This document shows, piece by piece, positions 8,601 through 17,354 of a stretch of 64,000 nt of DNA. The position numbers and the translations under genes are program-made. Source of the DNA: Pseudomonas cerasi (lineage in GTDB: Bacteria > Pseudomonadota > Gammaproteobacteria > Pseudomonadales > Pseudomonadaceae). Location of the stretch: assembly GCF_900074915.1 (NCBI RefSeq), contig NZ_LT222319.1, positions 5,325,501-5,389,500 of the forward strand. The letters run 5' to 3'. A model generated the notes under the pieces. It was given only the letters and a program-made list of their open reading frames with translations, was not told where the DNA came from and did no database searches. Numbering within the stretch: position 1 is the first letter of the stretch; each line of letters opens with the position of its first letter.

Positions 8601-8630
8601 AAAAAGCCCGGCATCTCTGCCGGGCTTTTT
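8601..8630 (+). terminator. Rho-independent terminator, DUF3392 / ilvD
   Basis: The stem AAAAAGCCCGGCA pairs with TGCCGGGCTTTTT around a short TCTC loop. It ends the hemW operon and, because the stem begins with an A run, can also end ilvD transcripts from the other strand. Confidence 0.88.
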
Positions 8631-8647
8631 AGTGTTGCCGATGCAGA

Positions 8648-10495
8648 TCAAGGCACCAGTTTGTCCAGCAACGCCTTGTCACGCACCGCGCCCTTGTCAG
8701 CGCTGGTCGCCAGCAGGGCGTAGGCCTTGAGGGCGGTGGTCACTTTGCGTGGACGCGACTCGACAGGTTTCCAGCCTTTCTTGTCCTGTTCGGTGCGACG
8801 CTCGGCCATCTCGGCATCGTCGATCAGCAGGTTGATCGAGCGATTGGGGATGTCGATCAGCACCTTGTCACCGTCGCGCACCAGACCGATCGCTCCGCCT
8901 GCCGCCGCTTCCGGTGAGGCGTGGCCGATGGACAGGCCGGACGTACCGCCCGAGAAGCGACCATCAGTCAGCAGTGCGCAATCCTTGCCCAGCCCCTTGG
9001 ACTTCAGGTAGGACGTCGGGTAGAGCATTTCCTGCATGCCCGGGCCGCCTTTCGGGCCTTCGTAGCGGATGATGACAATGTCGCCCGCTTTGACTTCGTC
9101 AGCGAGAATCCCGCGCACCGCGCTGTCCTGGCTTTCGAAGATCTTCGCGTTGCCTTCGAAGACGTGGATCGACTCGTCGACGCCAGCGGTTTTCACCACG
9201 CAGCCGTCCAGTGCGATGTTGCCGTACAGCACGGCCAGGCCACCTTCTTGCGAATAGGCATGCTGGACGCTACGGATGCAGCCGTTTTCCCGGTCATCGT
9301 CCAGGCTGTCCCAGCGGGTCGACTGGCTGAACGCGGTCTGCGTCGGGATGCCCGCCGGGCCTGCCTTGAAGAAGGTGTGCACGGCCTCGTCGTCAGTCTG
9401 GGTGATGTCCCATTTGGCGATGCCTTCAGCCAGGGTCTTGCTGTGTACGGTCGGCAGGTCGGTGTGCAGCAGGCCGCCACGGGCCAGCTCGCCGAGGATG
9501 CTGAAGATCCCGCCCGCGCGGTGCACGTCTTCCATGTGGTACTTCTGGATGTTCGGCGCGACCTTGCACAGCTGCGGCACCTTGCGCGACAGGCGGTCGA
9601 TGTGGCGCAGGTCGAAGTCGATCTCGGCTTCCTGAGCAGCGGCCAGCAAGTGCAGGATGGTGTTGGTCGAACCGCCCATGGCGATGTCCAGCGTCATGGC
9701 GTTCTCGAACGCCTTGAAGTTGGCGATGTTGCGCGGCAACACCGAGTCATCGTTTTCCTTGTAGTACTGACGGCACAGGTCAACGATGGTGCGGCCGGCC
9801 TGCAGGAACAGTTGCTCGCGGTCGCTGTGGGTGGCGAGTGCGGAACCGTTGCCCGGCAGGGCCAGACCCAGTGCTTCGGTCAGGCAGTTCATCGAGTTGG
9901 CGGTGAACATGCCGGAACACGACCCGCAGGTCGGACAGGCGCTGCGCTCGTACTCGGCGACTTTTTCGTCACTGGCTGTCGAGTCGGCGGCGATGACCAT
10001 CGCATCGACCAGATCCAGGCCGTGGCTGGCCAGTTTGGTCTTGCCCGCTTCCATTGGCCCGCCGGAGACGAAGATCACCGGAATGTTCAGGCGCAACGAC
10101 GCCATCAGCATGCCCGGGGTGATCTTGTCGCAGTTGGAAATGCACACGATGGCGTCGGCGCAATGCGCATTGACCATGTACTCGACCGAGTCGGCAATGA
10201 TCTCGCGGCTCGGCAGCGAATAGAGCATCCCGTCGTGGCCCATGGCGATGCCATCGTCGACCGCAATGGTGTTGAATTCCTTGGCCACGCCACCGGCGCG
10301 CTCGACTTCACGCGCGACCAGCTGGCCCATGTCCTTGAGGTGGACGTGGCCGGGTACGAACTGGGTGAAGGAGTTGGCGATGGCAATGATCGGTTTCTTG
10401 AAGTCTTCGTCCTTCATGCCCGTGGCGCGCCACAGGGCACGGGCGCCGGCCATGTTACGGCCGTGGGTGGACGTTTTCGAGCGGTAATCAGGCAT
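8648..10495 (-). CDS. ilvD: Dihydroxy-acid dehydratase
   Basis: IlvD dehydrates 2,3-dihydroxy-isovalerate and 2,3-dihydroxy-3-methylvalerate in isoleucine and valine synthesis, using an Fe-S cluster. It has 615 residues. The start at 10495 (MPDYRSKTSTHGRNMAGARALW) is preceded by GGAG, and upstream in-frame extensions are not conserved. Cluster ligands and signatures are visible in CDKITPGML, in CPTCGSCSGMFTANSMNC and in the C-terminal GRFSGGTSGLSIGHASPEA. It is monocistronic, divergent from alaC and convergent with the hemW operon. Confidence 0.97.
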   Translation of the reverse strand: MPDYRSKTSTHGRNMAGARALWRATGMKDEDFKKPIIAIANSFTQFVPGHVHLKDMGQLVAREVERAGGVAKEFNTIAVDDGIAMGHDGMLYSLPSREIIADSVEYMVNAHCADAIVCISNCDKITPGMLMASLRLNIPVIFVSGGPMEAGKTKLASHGLDLVDAMVIAADSTASDEKVAEYERSACPTCGSCSGMFTANSMNCLTEALGLALPGNGSALATHSDREQLFLQAGRTIVDLCRQYYKENDDSVLPRNIANFKAFENAMTLDIAMGGSTNTILHLLAAAQEAEIDFDLRHIDRLSRKVPQLCKVAPNIQKYHMEDVHRAGGIFSILGELARGGLLHTDLPTVHSKTLAEGIAKWDITQTDDEAVHTFFKAGPAGIPTQTAFSQSTRWDSLDDDRENGCIRSVQHAYSQEGGLAVLYGNIALDGCVVKTAGVDESIHVFEGNAKIFESQDSAVRGILADEVKAGDIVIIRYEGPKGGPGMQEMLYPTSYLKSKGLGKDCALLTDGRFSGGTSGLSIGHASPEAAAGGAIGLVRDGDKVLIDIPNRSINLLIDDAEMAERRTEQDKKGWKPVESRPRKVTTALKAYALLATSADKGAVRDKALLDKLVP

Positions 10496-10832
10496 TGAAA
10501 CACTCCGGCAAAAATAAGGCTGATCAGGAAGGGAGTGAGCTTCTATTGACGTCGCGGACGAGCGGTAGTGACCGCAGGCAGCGAAGAAACCGAACACCAC
10601 GGGATCACCGTGTATTCAGCCTGAGCTCATAAACCCGCCGGGGATGACTGGCGATGAATAGCGCCGATTCTACACCGCCGGGTGGTTTGGTGGGGTCCGA
10701 ATATCGGTCTTGGCACGGCGTTGCAAATCCCGATGGACAAAAGGCTGTCAGCCCATCTATCTTCCTCGGCAGGCCGCCTCATGTGGCCACGTCGCTCGGA
10801 CGGTTCCGGGCGCTTACGTACGCGAGATACTC
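10496..10832. promoter_or_regulatory. ilvD / alaC divergent control region
   Basis: This 337-base region between divergent ilvD and alaC carries no plausible gene. It must contain both promoters. I could not assign a clean -35/-10 pair or a leader-peptide attenuator, although the leader lengths leave room for regulation. Confidence 0.4.
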
Positions 10833-12041
10833 ATGGCAGACCAAGGTTCGCCGCGCCGCTTTGCGCGCATCGATCGACTCCCCCCTTACGTGTTCAACAT
10901 CACCGCCGAGCTGAAAATGGCTGCTCGTCGTCGCGGTGAGGACATTATCGACCTGAGCATGGGCAACCCCGACGGGGCGACACCGCCGCACATTGTCGAA
11001 AAACTGATCACCGTCGCCCAGCGCGAAGACACCCACGGCTACTCCACCTCGCGCGGCATTCCACGCCTGCGTCGGGCGATTTCCAACTGGTACAAGAAGC
11101 GCTACGAGGTCGACATCGACCCTGAAAGCGAAGCGATCGTGACCATTGGTTCCAAGGAAGGCCTGGCCCACCTGATGCTCGCCACGCTGGATCAGGGCGA
11201 CACGGTGCTGGTGCCCAACCCCAGTTACCCGATCCACATCTACGGTGCCGTGATTGCCGGCGCCCAGGTGCGATCGGTGCCGCTGGTGCCAGGCGTGGAC
11301 TTCTTTGACGAGCTGGAAAAAGCCATTCGCGGCTCGATTCCCAAGCCGAAGATGATGATTCTGGGCTTTCCGTCCAACCCGACTGCGCAATGTGTGGAGC
11401 TGGATTTCTTCGAGCGCGTGGTGGCTCTGGCCAAACAGTACGACGTGCTGGTGGTGCATGACCTGGCGTACGCCGACATCGTCTACGATGGCTGGAAAGC
11501 CCCGTCGATCATGCAGGTGCCGGGCGCCAAGGACATTGCCGTGGAGTTCTTCACCCTGTCCAAGAGCTACAACATGGCGGGCTGGCGGATTGGCTTCATG
11601 GTCGGCAACCCCGAACTGGTGAATGCACTGGCGCGGATCAAGAGTTACCACGACTACGGTACCTTCACGCCACTTCAGGTGGCGGCGATTGCCGCGCTGG
11701 AAGGCGATCAGCAGTGCGTGCTCGACATTGCCGAGCAGTATCGTCAGCGCCGCAACGTGCTGGTCAAGGGCTTGCACGAGCTGGGCTGGAGGGTCGAGAA
11801 CCCCAAGGCCTCTATGTACGTCTGGGCGAAGATTCCACAGGCTTATGCGCACCTGGGTTCGCTGGAGTTCGCCAAGAAGCTGCTGGCCGAAGCCAAGGTG
11901 TGTGTCTCGCCGGGCATCGGTTTCGGTGAGTACGGCGACGATCATGTGCGCTTCGCCCTGATCGAGAACCAGGACCGCATCCGCCAGGCCGTTCGTGGCA
12001 TCCGCAGCATGTTCAGGGCCGACGACAAGCTCAAGTCCTGA
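10833..12041 (+). CDS. alaC: Alanine transaminase AlaC-like aminotransferase
   Basis: This is a PLP-dependent class I aminotransferase of 402 residues. The sequence RIDRLPPYVFNITAELK followed by MAARRRGEDIIDLSMGNPDG is diagnostic of the AlaC subgroup, which converts pyruvate and glutamate to alanine and 2-oxoglutarate. The PLP lysine is in TLSKSYNMAGWRIGF and the cofactor-contacting Asn and Asp lie in FPSNPTAQ and VVHDLAYADI. The ATG at 10833 is chosen because family similarity starts there. The in-frame upstream start at 10710 adds a low-complexity, Arg-rich leader. It is monocistronic. Confidence 0.88.
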   Translation: MADQGSPRRFARIDRLPPYVFNITAELKMAARRRGEDIIDLSMGNPDGATPPHIVEKLITVAQREDTHGYSTSRGIPRLRRAISNWYKKRYEVDIDPESEAIVTIGSKEGLAHLMLATLDQGDTVLVPNPSYPIHIYGAVIAGAQVRSVPLVPGVDFFDELEKAIRGSIPKPKMMILGFPSNPTAQCVELDFFERVVALAKQYDVLVVHDLAYADIVYDGWKAPSIMQVPGAKDIAVEFFTLSKSYNMAGWRIGFMVGNPELVNALARIKSYHDYGTFTPLQVAAIAALEGDQQCVLDIAEQYRQRRNVLVKGLHELGWRVENPKASMYVWAKIPQAYAHLGSLEFAKKLLAEAKVCVSPGIGFGEYGDDHVRFALIENQDRIRQAVRGIRSMFRADDKLKS

Positions 12042-12059
12042 GTTCCTTCTGAGACACCG

Positions 12060-12089
12060 CGCCTGCTGACCGACTGCGCTCGGCAGGCG
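12060..12089. repeat. Hairpin downstream of alaC
   Basis: CGCCTGC at 12060-12066 pairs with GCAGGCG at 12083-12089. No T run follows, so this is at best a weak or rho-dependent 3' end of the alaC transcript. Confidence 0.35.
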
Positions 12090-12214
12090 TGGACGCTGCA
12101 ACCAACCGCCTCTCCACACCTGACCGACAGTCGCCTCGGCAATTTTTGATTTCTGCAAATCGCTGCAGACCGGTATGATCGCGCGCCCCGATACACCCGG
12201 AAGCCTGACCTGAA

Positions 12215-12670
12215 ATGAAACCCACCTTGATCGCCGCCGCAGAACTCGATCGCATCGACACCTGGGCCAAATACTCCAGCCACATGTGCGGGGGCTGCGT
12301 GTCCAGTTGCTGCACGTTGCCGGTAGAAGTGAAGATCAAGGACCTGATCCGCATCGGCATCGTCGATGAGTTCGAACGCGGCGACCCGGCCAAGAACATC
12401 GCCAAGCGTCTGCAGAAAGAAGGCATCGTCGAGCGCTACAACCAGAAGTCCGAGATCTTCACCTTGCAGCGCATGAGCAACAACGACTGCCTGTACCTGG
12501 ACCGCAAAAGCCGCCTGTGCACCATCTATGACAAGCGCCCTGACACCTGCCGCAACCACCCGAAAGTCGGGCCGCGCCTCGGTTATTGCGCGTACAAGCC
12601 CAAAGAAGTCGTGCGTCAGGAAAGCGGCTCACTGAGAAACGCCACCAGCGCGCCAGTGCCAAAATTCTGA
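12215..12670 (+). CDS. YkgJ family cysteine-cluster protein
   Basis: This 151-residue protein carries the YkgJ/CxxCxxxCC zinc- or iron-binding cysteine cluster: CGGCVSSCC near the N-terminus, then a central DCLYLDRKSRLCTIYDKRPDTC, and a late Cys in YCAYKP. The family is widespread and of unknown biochemical function. A possible metal-dependent hydroxylase or protein-modifying role has been proposed for relatives. A TATGAT hexamer at 12174-12179 is a candidate -10 without a good -35. It is monocistronic and followed by a terminator. Confidence 0.85.
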   Translation: MKPTLIAAAELDRIDTWAKYSSHMCGGCVSSCCTLPVEVKIKDLIRIGIVDEFERGDPAKNIAKRLQKEGIVERYNQKSEIFTLQRMSNNDCLYLDRKSRLCTIYDKRPDTCRNHPKVGPRLGYCAYKPKEVVRQESGSLRNATSAPVPKF

Positions 12671-12715
12671 TTCGTGAAAGGCGGCGCAGCACGCCGGACA
12701 TCATCGTTATCAATC

Positions 12716-12738
12716 AAGCCCCGCACAGGGGCTTTTTT
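12716..12738 (+). terminator. Rho-independent terminator after the YkgJ gene
   Basis: AAGCCCC and GGGGCTT pair around GCACA and are followed by a T6 run. Confidence 0.88.
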
Positions 12739-12774
12739 GTGCGCGATGGAAAAAGCCTATCGATGTTAATTTTT

Positions 12775-12829
12775 GTGAAAAATAAAAATACTTCACATTA
12801 TTTACTCATTGATTCACTATCAGATTCAC
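12775..12829 (+). promoter_or_regulatory. Promoter/operator region of the threonate operon
   Basis: This AT-rich stretch lies upstream of ltnD. It holds an inverted repeat GTGAA (12775-12779) ... TTCAC (12792-12796) and two more TTCAC copies at 12813 and 12825. The pattern suggests a repressor site (DeoR- or GntR-type regulators control such operons elsewhere), but no regulator gene is adjacent. Confidence 0.4.
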
Positions 12830-12895
12830 AGATCAGAACAATAACGTCCGAATGTCGGCTTCACAGGCATCGGCACTGACTTCGAGGATTACTGC

Positions 12896-13801
12896 ATGAC
12901 TGGCAAAAACGTTGGCGTTATCGGCCTGGGTGCGATGGGTCTGGGCATTGCCCGCTCGTTGCTGCGTAGCGGCTTCACTGTGCATGCCTGTGATGTGCGC
13001 ACCAGCGTGACCGAAGCATTCGCCCAGGAAGGCGGGGTTGCCTGTGATTCTCCGGCCAGCATGGCCGCTGCCTGCGATGTGATCATCACAGTCGTAGTCA
13101 ACGCCGAGCAGACCGAAACCGTGCTGTTTGGCGAAAACGGCGCCATTGCCGCCCTGCGCCCAGGCTGCCTGGTCATCGGTTGCGCCACCGTCGCGCCCAC
13201 CTTCGCCGTCGAACTGGGCGAGCGTCTGGCCGCACAGAACCTGCTGTACCTCGATGCGCCTATCTCCGGCGGTGCCGCCAAGGCTGCCGCAGGTCAGATG
13301 ACCATGATGACCTCCGGCCCTGCCGAGTCCTACGCCAAGGCAGAAGCCATCCTCAACGGCATGGCCGGCAAGGTGTATCGCCTGGGCGACGTCCACGGTC
13401 TGGGTTCGAAAGTCAAAATCATCAATCAGTTGCTCGCGGGTGTACACATCGCCGCCAGTGCCGAAGCCATGGCCCTCGGCCTGCGCGAAGGTGTCGATGC
13501 TGATGCGCTGTATGAAGTGATCACCAACAGTGCCGGTAACTCGTGGATGTTCGAAAACCGCGTGCCGCACATCCTCAATGCCGATTACACGCCGCTGTCG
13601 GCCGTGGACATCTTCGTCAAGGACCTGGGTCTGGTGCTGGATACCGCACGCAGCAGCAAATTCCCGCTGCCGCTCTCGGCCACCGCGCACCAGATGTTCA
13701 TGCAGGCATCCAGCGCCGGCTTCGGTCGCGAAGATGACTCGGCCGTGATCAAGATTTTCCCGGGCATCGAGTTGCCGAAAGCCAAGCCAGAAAAAGCCTG
13801 A
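12896..13801 (+). CDS. ltnD: L-threonate dehydrogenase LtnD
   Basis: LtnD is an NAD-dependent beta-hydroxyacid dehydrogenase of 301 residues that oxidises L-threonate to 2-oxo-tetronate, the entry step of the pathway. The N-terminal dinucleotide fold is VGVIGLGAMGLGIARSLL. The substrate-binding motif of the superfamily appears as DAPISGGAAKAAAGQM. The catalytic Lys lies in GSKVKIINQLLAG. The alternative is a D-erythronate or hydroxyisobutyrate dehydrogenase, but the downstream otnK-otnC-otnI set points to a four-carbon acid sugar. It is the first gene of a five-gene operon, 10 bases before otnK. Confidence 0.85.
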   Translation: MTGKNVGVIGLGAMGLGIARSLLRSGFTVHACDVRTSVTEAFAQEGGVACDSPASMAAACDVIITVVVNAEQTETVLFGENGAIAALRPGCLVIGCATVAPTFAVELGERLAAQNLLYLDAPISGGAAKAAAGQMTMMTSGPAESYAKAEAILNGMAGKVYRLGDVHGLGSKVKIINQLLAGVHIAASAEAMALGLREGVDADALYEVITNSAGNSWMFENRVPHILNADYTPLSAVDIFVKDLGLVLDTARSSKFPLPLSATAHQMFMQASSAGFGREDDSAVIKIFPGIELPKAKPEKA

Positions 13802-13811
13802 GGAGCGACTG

Positions 13812-15101
13812 ATGAGCCTGAATAACGCTCGCCCGCTGCTGGGCTGCATTGCCGATGACTTCACCGGCGCCACCGACCTGGCCAACATGCTGGTGCGGGG
13901 CGGCATGCGCACCGTGCAGAGCATTGGCATCCCCAGCGCCGAGATGGCTGCCGGTCTCGACGCCGACGCGATTGTCATCGCGCTGAAATCGCGTACCACG
14001 CCCAGCGCCGACGCGGTGGCTGAATCCCTGGCGGCTCTGGAGTGGCTGCGCGAGCGCGGCTGCGAGCAGATCTTCTTCAAATACTGCTCGACCTTCGATT
14101 CCACCGCCGCGGGCAACATCGGCCAGGTCAGCGAAGCACTGCTGGAGCAACTGGGCAGCGATTTCACCCTCGCCTGCCCGGCCTTCCCGGAAAACGGCCG
14201 CACGATTTTCCGTGGTCATCTGTTCGTACAGGACCAGTTACTCAGTGAATCGGGCATGCAGAACCACCCGCTGACGCCCATGACCGACGCCAATCTGGTG
14301 CGTGTGCTGCAAGCGCAGACCCGCCACAAGGTCGGCCTGTTGCGCTATGACAGCATTGCCCAGGGCGTCGAAGGCGTGCGCAACAGAATTGCCGAGCTAC
14401 GCGCCGAAGGTGTGAGCATGGCGATCGCCGATGCCCTGTCGGATGCGGATTTGTACACCTTGGGCGAAGCCTGCGCCGACTTGCCGCTGCTGACTGGTGG
14501 CTCGGGTCTGGCGCTGGGCCTGCCGGGTAACTTCCGCAAGGCAGGCAAGCTGCGCGATATCGATGCCGCCAAACAGGTCGCCATCAGTGGCGGCGAAGTG
14601 GTACTGGCGGGTAGCGCATCGGTCGCCACCAACGGTCAGGTTGCGGCCTGGCTGGAAGCCGATCGCCCTGCGCTGCGCATCAATCCGCTGGACCTGGCCG
14701 CTGGCAAGCCAGTGGTCGAGCAGGCGCTGGCCTTCGCCAGAGATGCCGGGCAGACCGTATTGATCTACGCCACCAGCACACCGGATGAAGTCAAAGCCGT
14801 GCAGAAAGAACTGGGCGTCGAACGCTCCGGTGCCATGGTCGAAGCCGCACTCGGCGAAATCGCCAAAGGGCTGCTGGACGCAGGCGTACGACGTTTCGTG
14901 GTTGCCGGTGGCGAAACTTCCGGTGCCGTGGTTCAGGCACTGGGCGTGCAGTTGCTGCAGATCGGCGCACAGATTGATCCGGGCGTTCCGGCCACGGTGA
15001 GCAGCGGCGCACAACCGCTGGCTCTGGCCCTCAAATCCGGCAATTTCGGTGCGCGCGACTTCTTCGCCAAGGCGCTCAAGCAACTGGCGGGGGCGGCCTG
15101 A
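13812..15101 (+). CDS. otnK: 3-oxo-tetronate 4-kinase OtnK
   Basis: OtnK is a DUF1537-family acid-sugar kinase of 429 residues that phosphorylates 3-oxo-tetronate at C4. The N-terminal substrate domain begins with the family motif LLGCIADDFTGATDLANML and includes FKYCSTFDST. The C-terminal nucleotide-binding domain ends with VVAGGETSGAVVQAL. It lies between ltnD (10-base gap) and otnC (one-base overlap TGATG), the arrangement known for L-threonate and D-erythronate catabolism. Confidence 0.92.
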   Translation: MSLNNARPLLGCIADDFTGATDLANMLVRGGMRTVQSIGIPSAEMAAGLDADAIVIALKSRTTPSADAVAESLAALEWLRERGCEQIFFKYCSTFDSTAAGNIGQVSEALLEQLGSDFTLACPAFPENGRTIFRGHLFVQDQLLSESGMQNHPLTPMTDANLVRVLQAQTRHKVGLLRYDSIAQGVEGVRNRIAELRAEGVSMAIADALSDADLYTLGEACADLPLLTGGSGLALGLPGNFRKAGKLRDIDAAKQVAISGGEVVLAGSASVATNGQVAAWLEADRPALRINPLDLAAGKPVVEQALAFARDAGQTVLIYATSTPDEVKAVQKELGVERSGAMVEAALGEIAKGLLDAGVRRFVVAGGETSGAVVQALGVQLLQIGAQIDPGVPATVSSGAQPLALALKSGNFGARDFFAKALKQLAGAA

Positions 15102-15739
15102 TGATCGACGAAAACGCACTGCGTCAGGAAATCTGCGACGTCGGCCGTCTGCTGTATGGCCGTGGCTATACGGTGGGCAGCGCCGGCAACATCAGCGCAC
15201 GACTCGACGACGGCTGGCTGATTACCCGGACCGATGCCTGCCTGGGCCGCATGGACCCGGCCGATATCGCCAAGGTCAATCTGGCCGGTGAATGGGTGTC
15301 CGGCAGCAAGCCGTCCAAGACCCTGGCCCTGCACCGCGAAGTCTACGACCGCAACCCGCAGGTCGGCGGCGTGGTGCATACGCACTCGACGCATCTGGTC
15401 GCCCTGACCCTGGCCGGAGTGTGGCAGGAGGACGACATTCTGCCGCCGCTGACGCCGTATCAGGTCATGAAGGTCGGGCATATCCCCTTGATCCCTTACG
15501 AACGTCCCGGCTCACCGAAAGTCGCCGAGCGCGTGGCGGAACTGGCCAACAGCGTGCGCGGCGTGATGCTGGAGCGCCTCGGTCCAGTGGTCTGGGAAAG
15601 CTCGGTGGCCAAGGCCTGCTATGCCCTGGAGGAGCTGGAAGAGACTGCCCGTCTGTGGCTGATGAGCAACCCCAAACCTGCACCGCTGGACCCGGCGGCG
15701 CTTGAAGAGCTGCGTCAGGTGTTCGGCGCCAGGTGGTAA
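15101..15739 (+). CDS. otnC: 3-oxo-tetronate 4-phosphate decarboxylase OtnC
   Basis: OtnC is a class II aldolase/fuculose-1-phosphate-aldolase-fold enzyme of 212 residues. In this pathway it decarboxylates 3-oxo-tetronate-4-phosphate to dihydroxyacetone phosphate, which enters glycolysis. Zinc ligands lie in VHTHSTHLVALTL. The catalytic acid region contains SKTLALHREVY and the glycine loop is YTVGSAGNISAR. Its ATG overlaps the otnK stop by one base. It could be misread as a ribulose-5-phosphate epimerase or sugar aldolase, but the context decides. Confidence 0.9.
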   Translation: MIDENALRQEICDVGRLLYGRGYTVGSAGNISARLDDGWLITRTDACLGRMDPADIAKVNLAGEWVSGSKPSKTLALHREVYDRNPQVGGVVHTHSTHLVALTLAGVWQEDDILPPLTPYQVMKVGHIPLIPYERPGSPKVAERVAELANSVRGVMLERLGPVVWESSVAKACYALEELEETARLWLMSNPKPAPLDPAALEELRQVFGARW

Positions 15740-15809
15740 CGAGCACACGGTGATCGGGGAGCGCATTGCGCCTCCCGGTCGAAAAACAATAACAACAGGA
15801 ATCGAGAGC

Positions 15810-15878
15810 ATGACTCACCCCTACCCCGCTGTTTCGTTGTCAGTCTTTACCACCATTGACCGGAGTGCACGGGCATGA
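15810..15878 (+). CDS. Possible 22-residue leader peptide upstream of gntP
   Basis: This small frame (MTHPYPAVSLSVFTTIDRSARA) starts after AGGAATCGAG and ends in an ATGA overlap with the GntP start at 15875. The overlap and the good ribosome-binding site suggest translational coupling within the 135-base otnC-gntP gap. No similarity is recognised, and it may be chance. Confidence 0.35.
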   Translation: MTHPYPAVSLSVFTTIDRSARA

Positions 15879-17332
15879 CGCCGCTCATGTTGATGGTCGT
15901 GGCCGGTGCGGGCATCGCACTGCTGTTGTTTCTGGTGCTCAAGTACAAATTCCAGCCCTTCGTCGCCCTGATGCTGGTCAGCATTATCGTGGCGCTGGTC
16001 GCCGGTGTTAAACCGGCCGATCTGGTTGCCACCATCGAAGGCGGCATGGGCAAGACGCTCGGCCATATCGCGATCATCATCGCGCTGGGCGCGATGATCG
16101 GGCGCATCATCGAGCTGTCCGGCGGGGCCGAAGCACTGGCCAAGACCCTGATCAACCGCTTCGGCAACAAGCGCACGCCTCTGGCGCTGACTGTTGCGGG
16201 TTTCATGGTCGGTATTCCGGTGTTCTTCGAGGTCGGCGTGATCATCCTCATGCCGCTGGCTTACGGTGTGGCGCGTGCGGCACGCAAGCCGCTGCTGATT
16301 TTCGCGCTACCGATGTGCGCCGCACTGCTCGCCGTGCATGCGTTTCTGCCGCCGCACCCTGGCGCTGTTGCAGCCGCCAGCCAGTTGGGCGCGGACCTGG
16401 GCCGGGTGCTGATGCTGGGTATTCCGATCGTTGCCGTGCTGTGCATGATCGGCTACTTCGTCGCGGGCCGCATGACCCGCAAGACCTACCCGATGACCGA
16501 TGACATCCGCGCCGAAGTCTATGGCCCGCACGTCACCAACGAAGACCTGGAAGCCTGGGCCCGTAACGATTATTCCGCTGCGCGTGAAGCGACCGAAACC
16601 CGAACAATGGGCGTCGAAGAAAGCGCCAGCAGCCTGGCAAGCAAGCTGCCGCCTGCGCCCGCACCGGGTTTCGGACTGATCATCGCGCTGATCCTGCTGC
16701 CGATCGTGCTGATTCTGATGGGCACACTGGCCACCACCATGCTGCCAGCCACGTCCACGCTGCGCGCAGTGCTGACTGTACTGGGTGCCCCCTTGGTTGC
16801 GCTGCTGATCGATACCCTGCTGTGCGCCTGGCTGCTGGGCTCACGTCGCGGCTGGAGCCGTACTCAGGTGTCCGATGTGATCGGCTCGGCCTTGCCGGGT
16901 GTCGCGATGGTGATCCTGATTGCCGGCGCCGGTGGCGTATTCGGCAAGGTGCTGGTCGACACCGGCATTGGTGCCGTGGTCTCCGAGGCGCTGCGCAACA
17001 CCGGTCTGCCGGTACTCGCGCTGGGCTTCCTGCTGACCCTCCTGCTGCGCGCCGTCCAGGGCTCGACCACCGTTGCACTGGTCACTACTGCAGGCATTCT
17101 CAGCCCGCTGATCGCCACGCTGGACCTGAGCGCCAACCACCTGGCCCTGCTGTGTCTGGCCATGGGCGGTGGCGGCCTGGCCATGTCGCACATCAACGAT
17201 GCCGGTTACTGGATGTTCACCAAGCTGGCGGGCCTCAACGTCGCCGACGGCTTGCGCACCTGGACCGTACTGGTCACGCTGCTCGGCACACTGGGCTTCG
17301 TGATCACCCTGCTGCTTTGGCCATTCGTCTGA
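15875..17332 (+). CDS. GntP family permease, probable threonate/erythronate importer
   Basis: This is a 485-residue integral membrane protein of the GntP (gluconate:H+ symporter) family with about 12-14 hydrophobic segments. Family signatures include GKTLGHIAIIIALGAMIG, VGIPVFFEVGVIIL and the re-entrant LPPHPGAVAAA. A hydrophilic loop of roughly 70 residues follows helix 6 (around 208-275). Its place between otnC and otnI indicates that the substrate is the acid sugar the operon degrades, not gluconate. That is inference from context. GGAG lies 10 bases before the ATG. Confidence 0.85.
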   Translation: MTPLMLMVVAGAGIALLLFLVLKYKFQPFVALMLVSIIVALVAGVKPADLVATIEGGMGKTLGHIAIIIALGAMIGRIIELSGGAEALAKTLINRFGNKRTPLALTVAGFMVGIPVFFEVGVIILMPLAYGVARAARKPLLIFALPMCAALLAVHAFLPPHPGAVAAASQLGADLGRVLMLGIPIVAVLCMIGYFVAGRMTRKTYPMTDDIRAEVYGPHVTNEDLEAWARNDYSAAREATETRTMGVEESASSLASKLPPAPAPGFGLIIALILLPIVLILMGTLATTMLPATSTLRAVLTVLGAPLVALLIDTLLCAWLLGSRRGWSRTQVSDVIGSALPGVAMVILIAGAGGVFGKVLVDTGIGAVVSEALRNTGLPVLALGFLLTLLLRAVQGSTTVALVTTAGILSPLIATLDLSANHLALLCLAMGGGGLAMSHINDAGYWMFTKLAGLNVADGLRTWTVLVTLLGTLGFVITLLLWPFV

Positions 17333-17354
17333 CCCTTTGAAGACTGGAGTTAAC

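Noticed and set aside
8921..10498. 525-codon open frame antisense to ilvD
   Set aside because: It lies opposite a well-conserved IlvD and shows no family similarity.
10779..12158. 459-codon open frame antisense to alaC
   Set aside because: No domain is recognisable. It mirrors the aminotransferase gene.
12833..14203. 456-codon minus-strand frame over ltnD/otnK
   Set aside because: It spans two conserved plus-strand genes and their junction, and its composition is that of antisense sequence.
15875..17332. Gluconate permease annotation for the first GntP
   Set aside because: Gene context inside a threonate/erythronate operon makes an acid-sugar substrate more likely, and no gluconate kinase is present.
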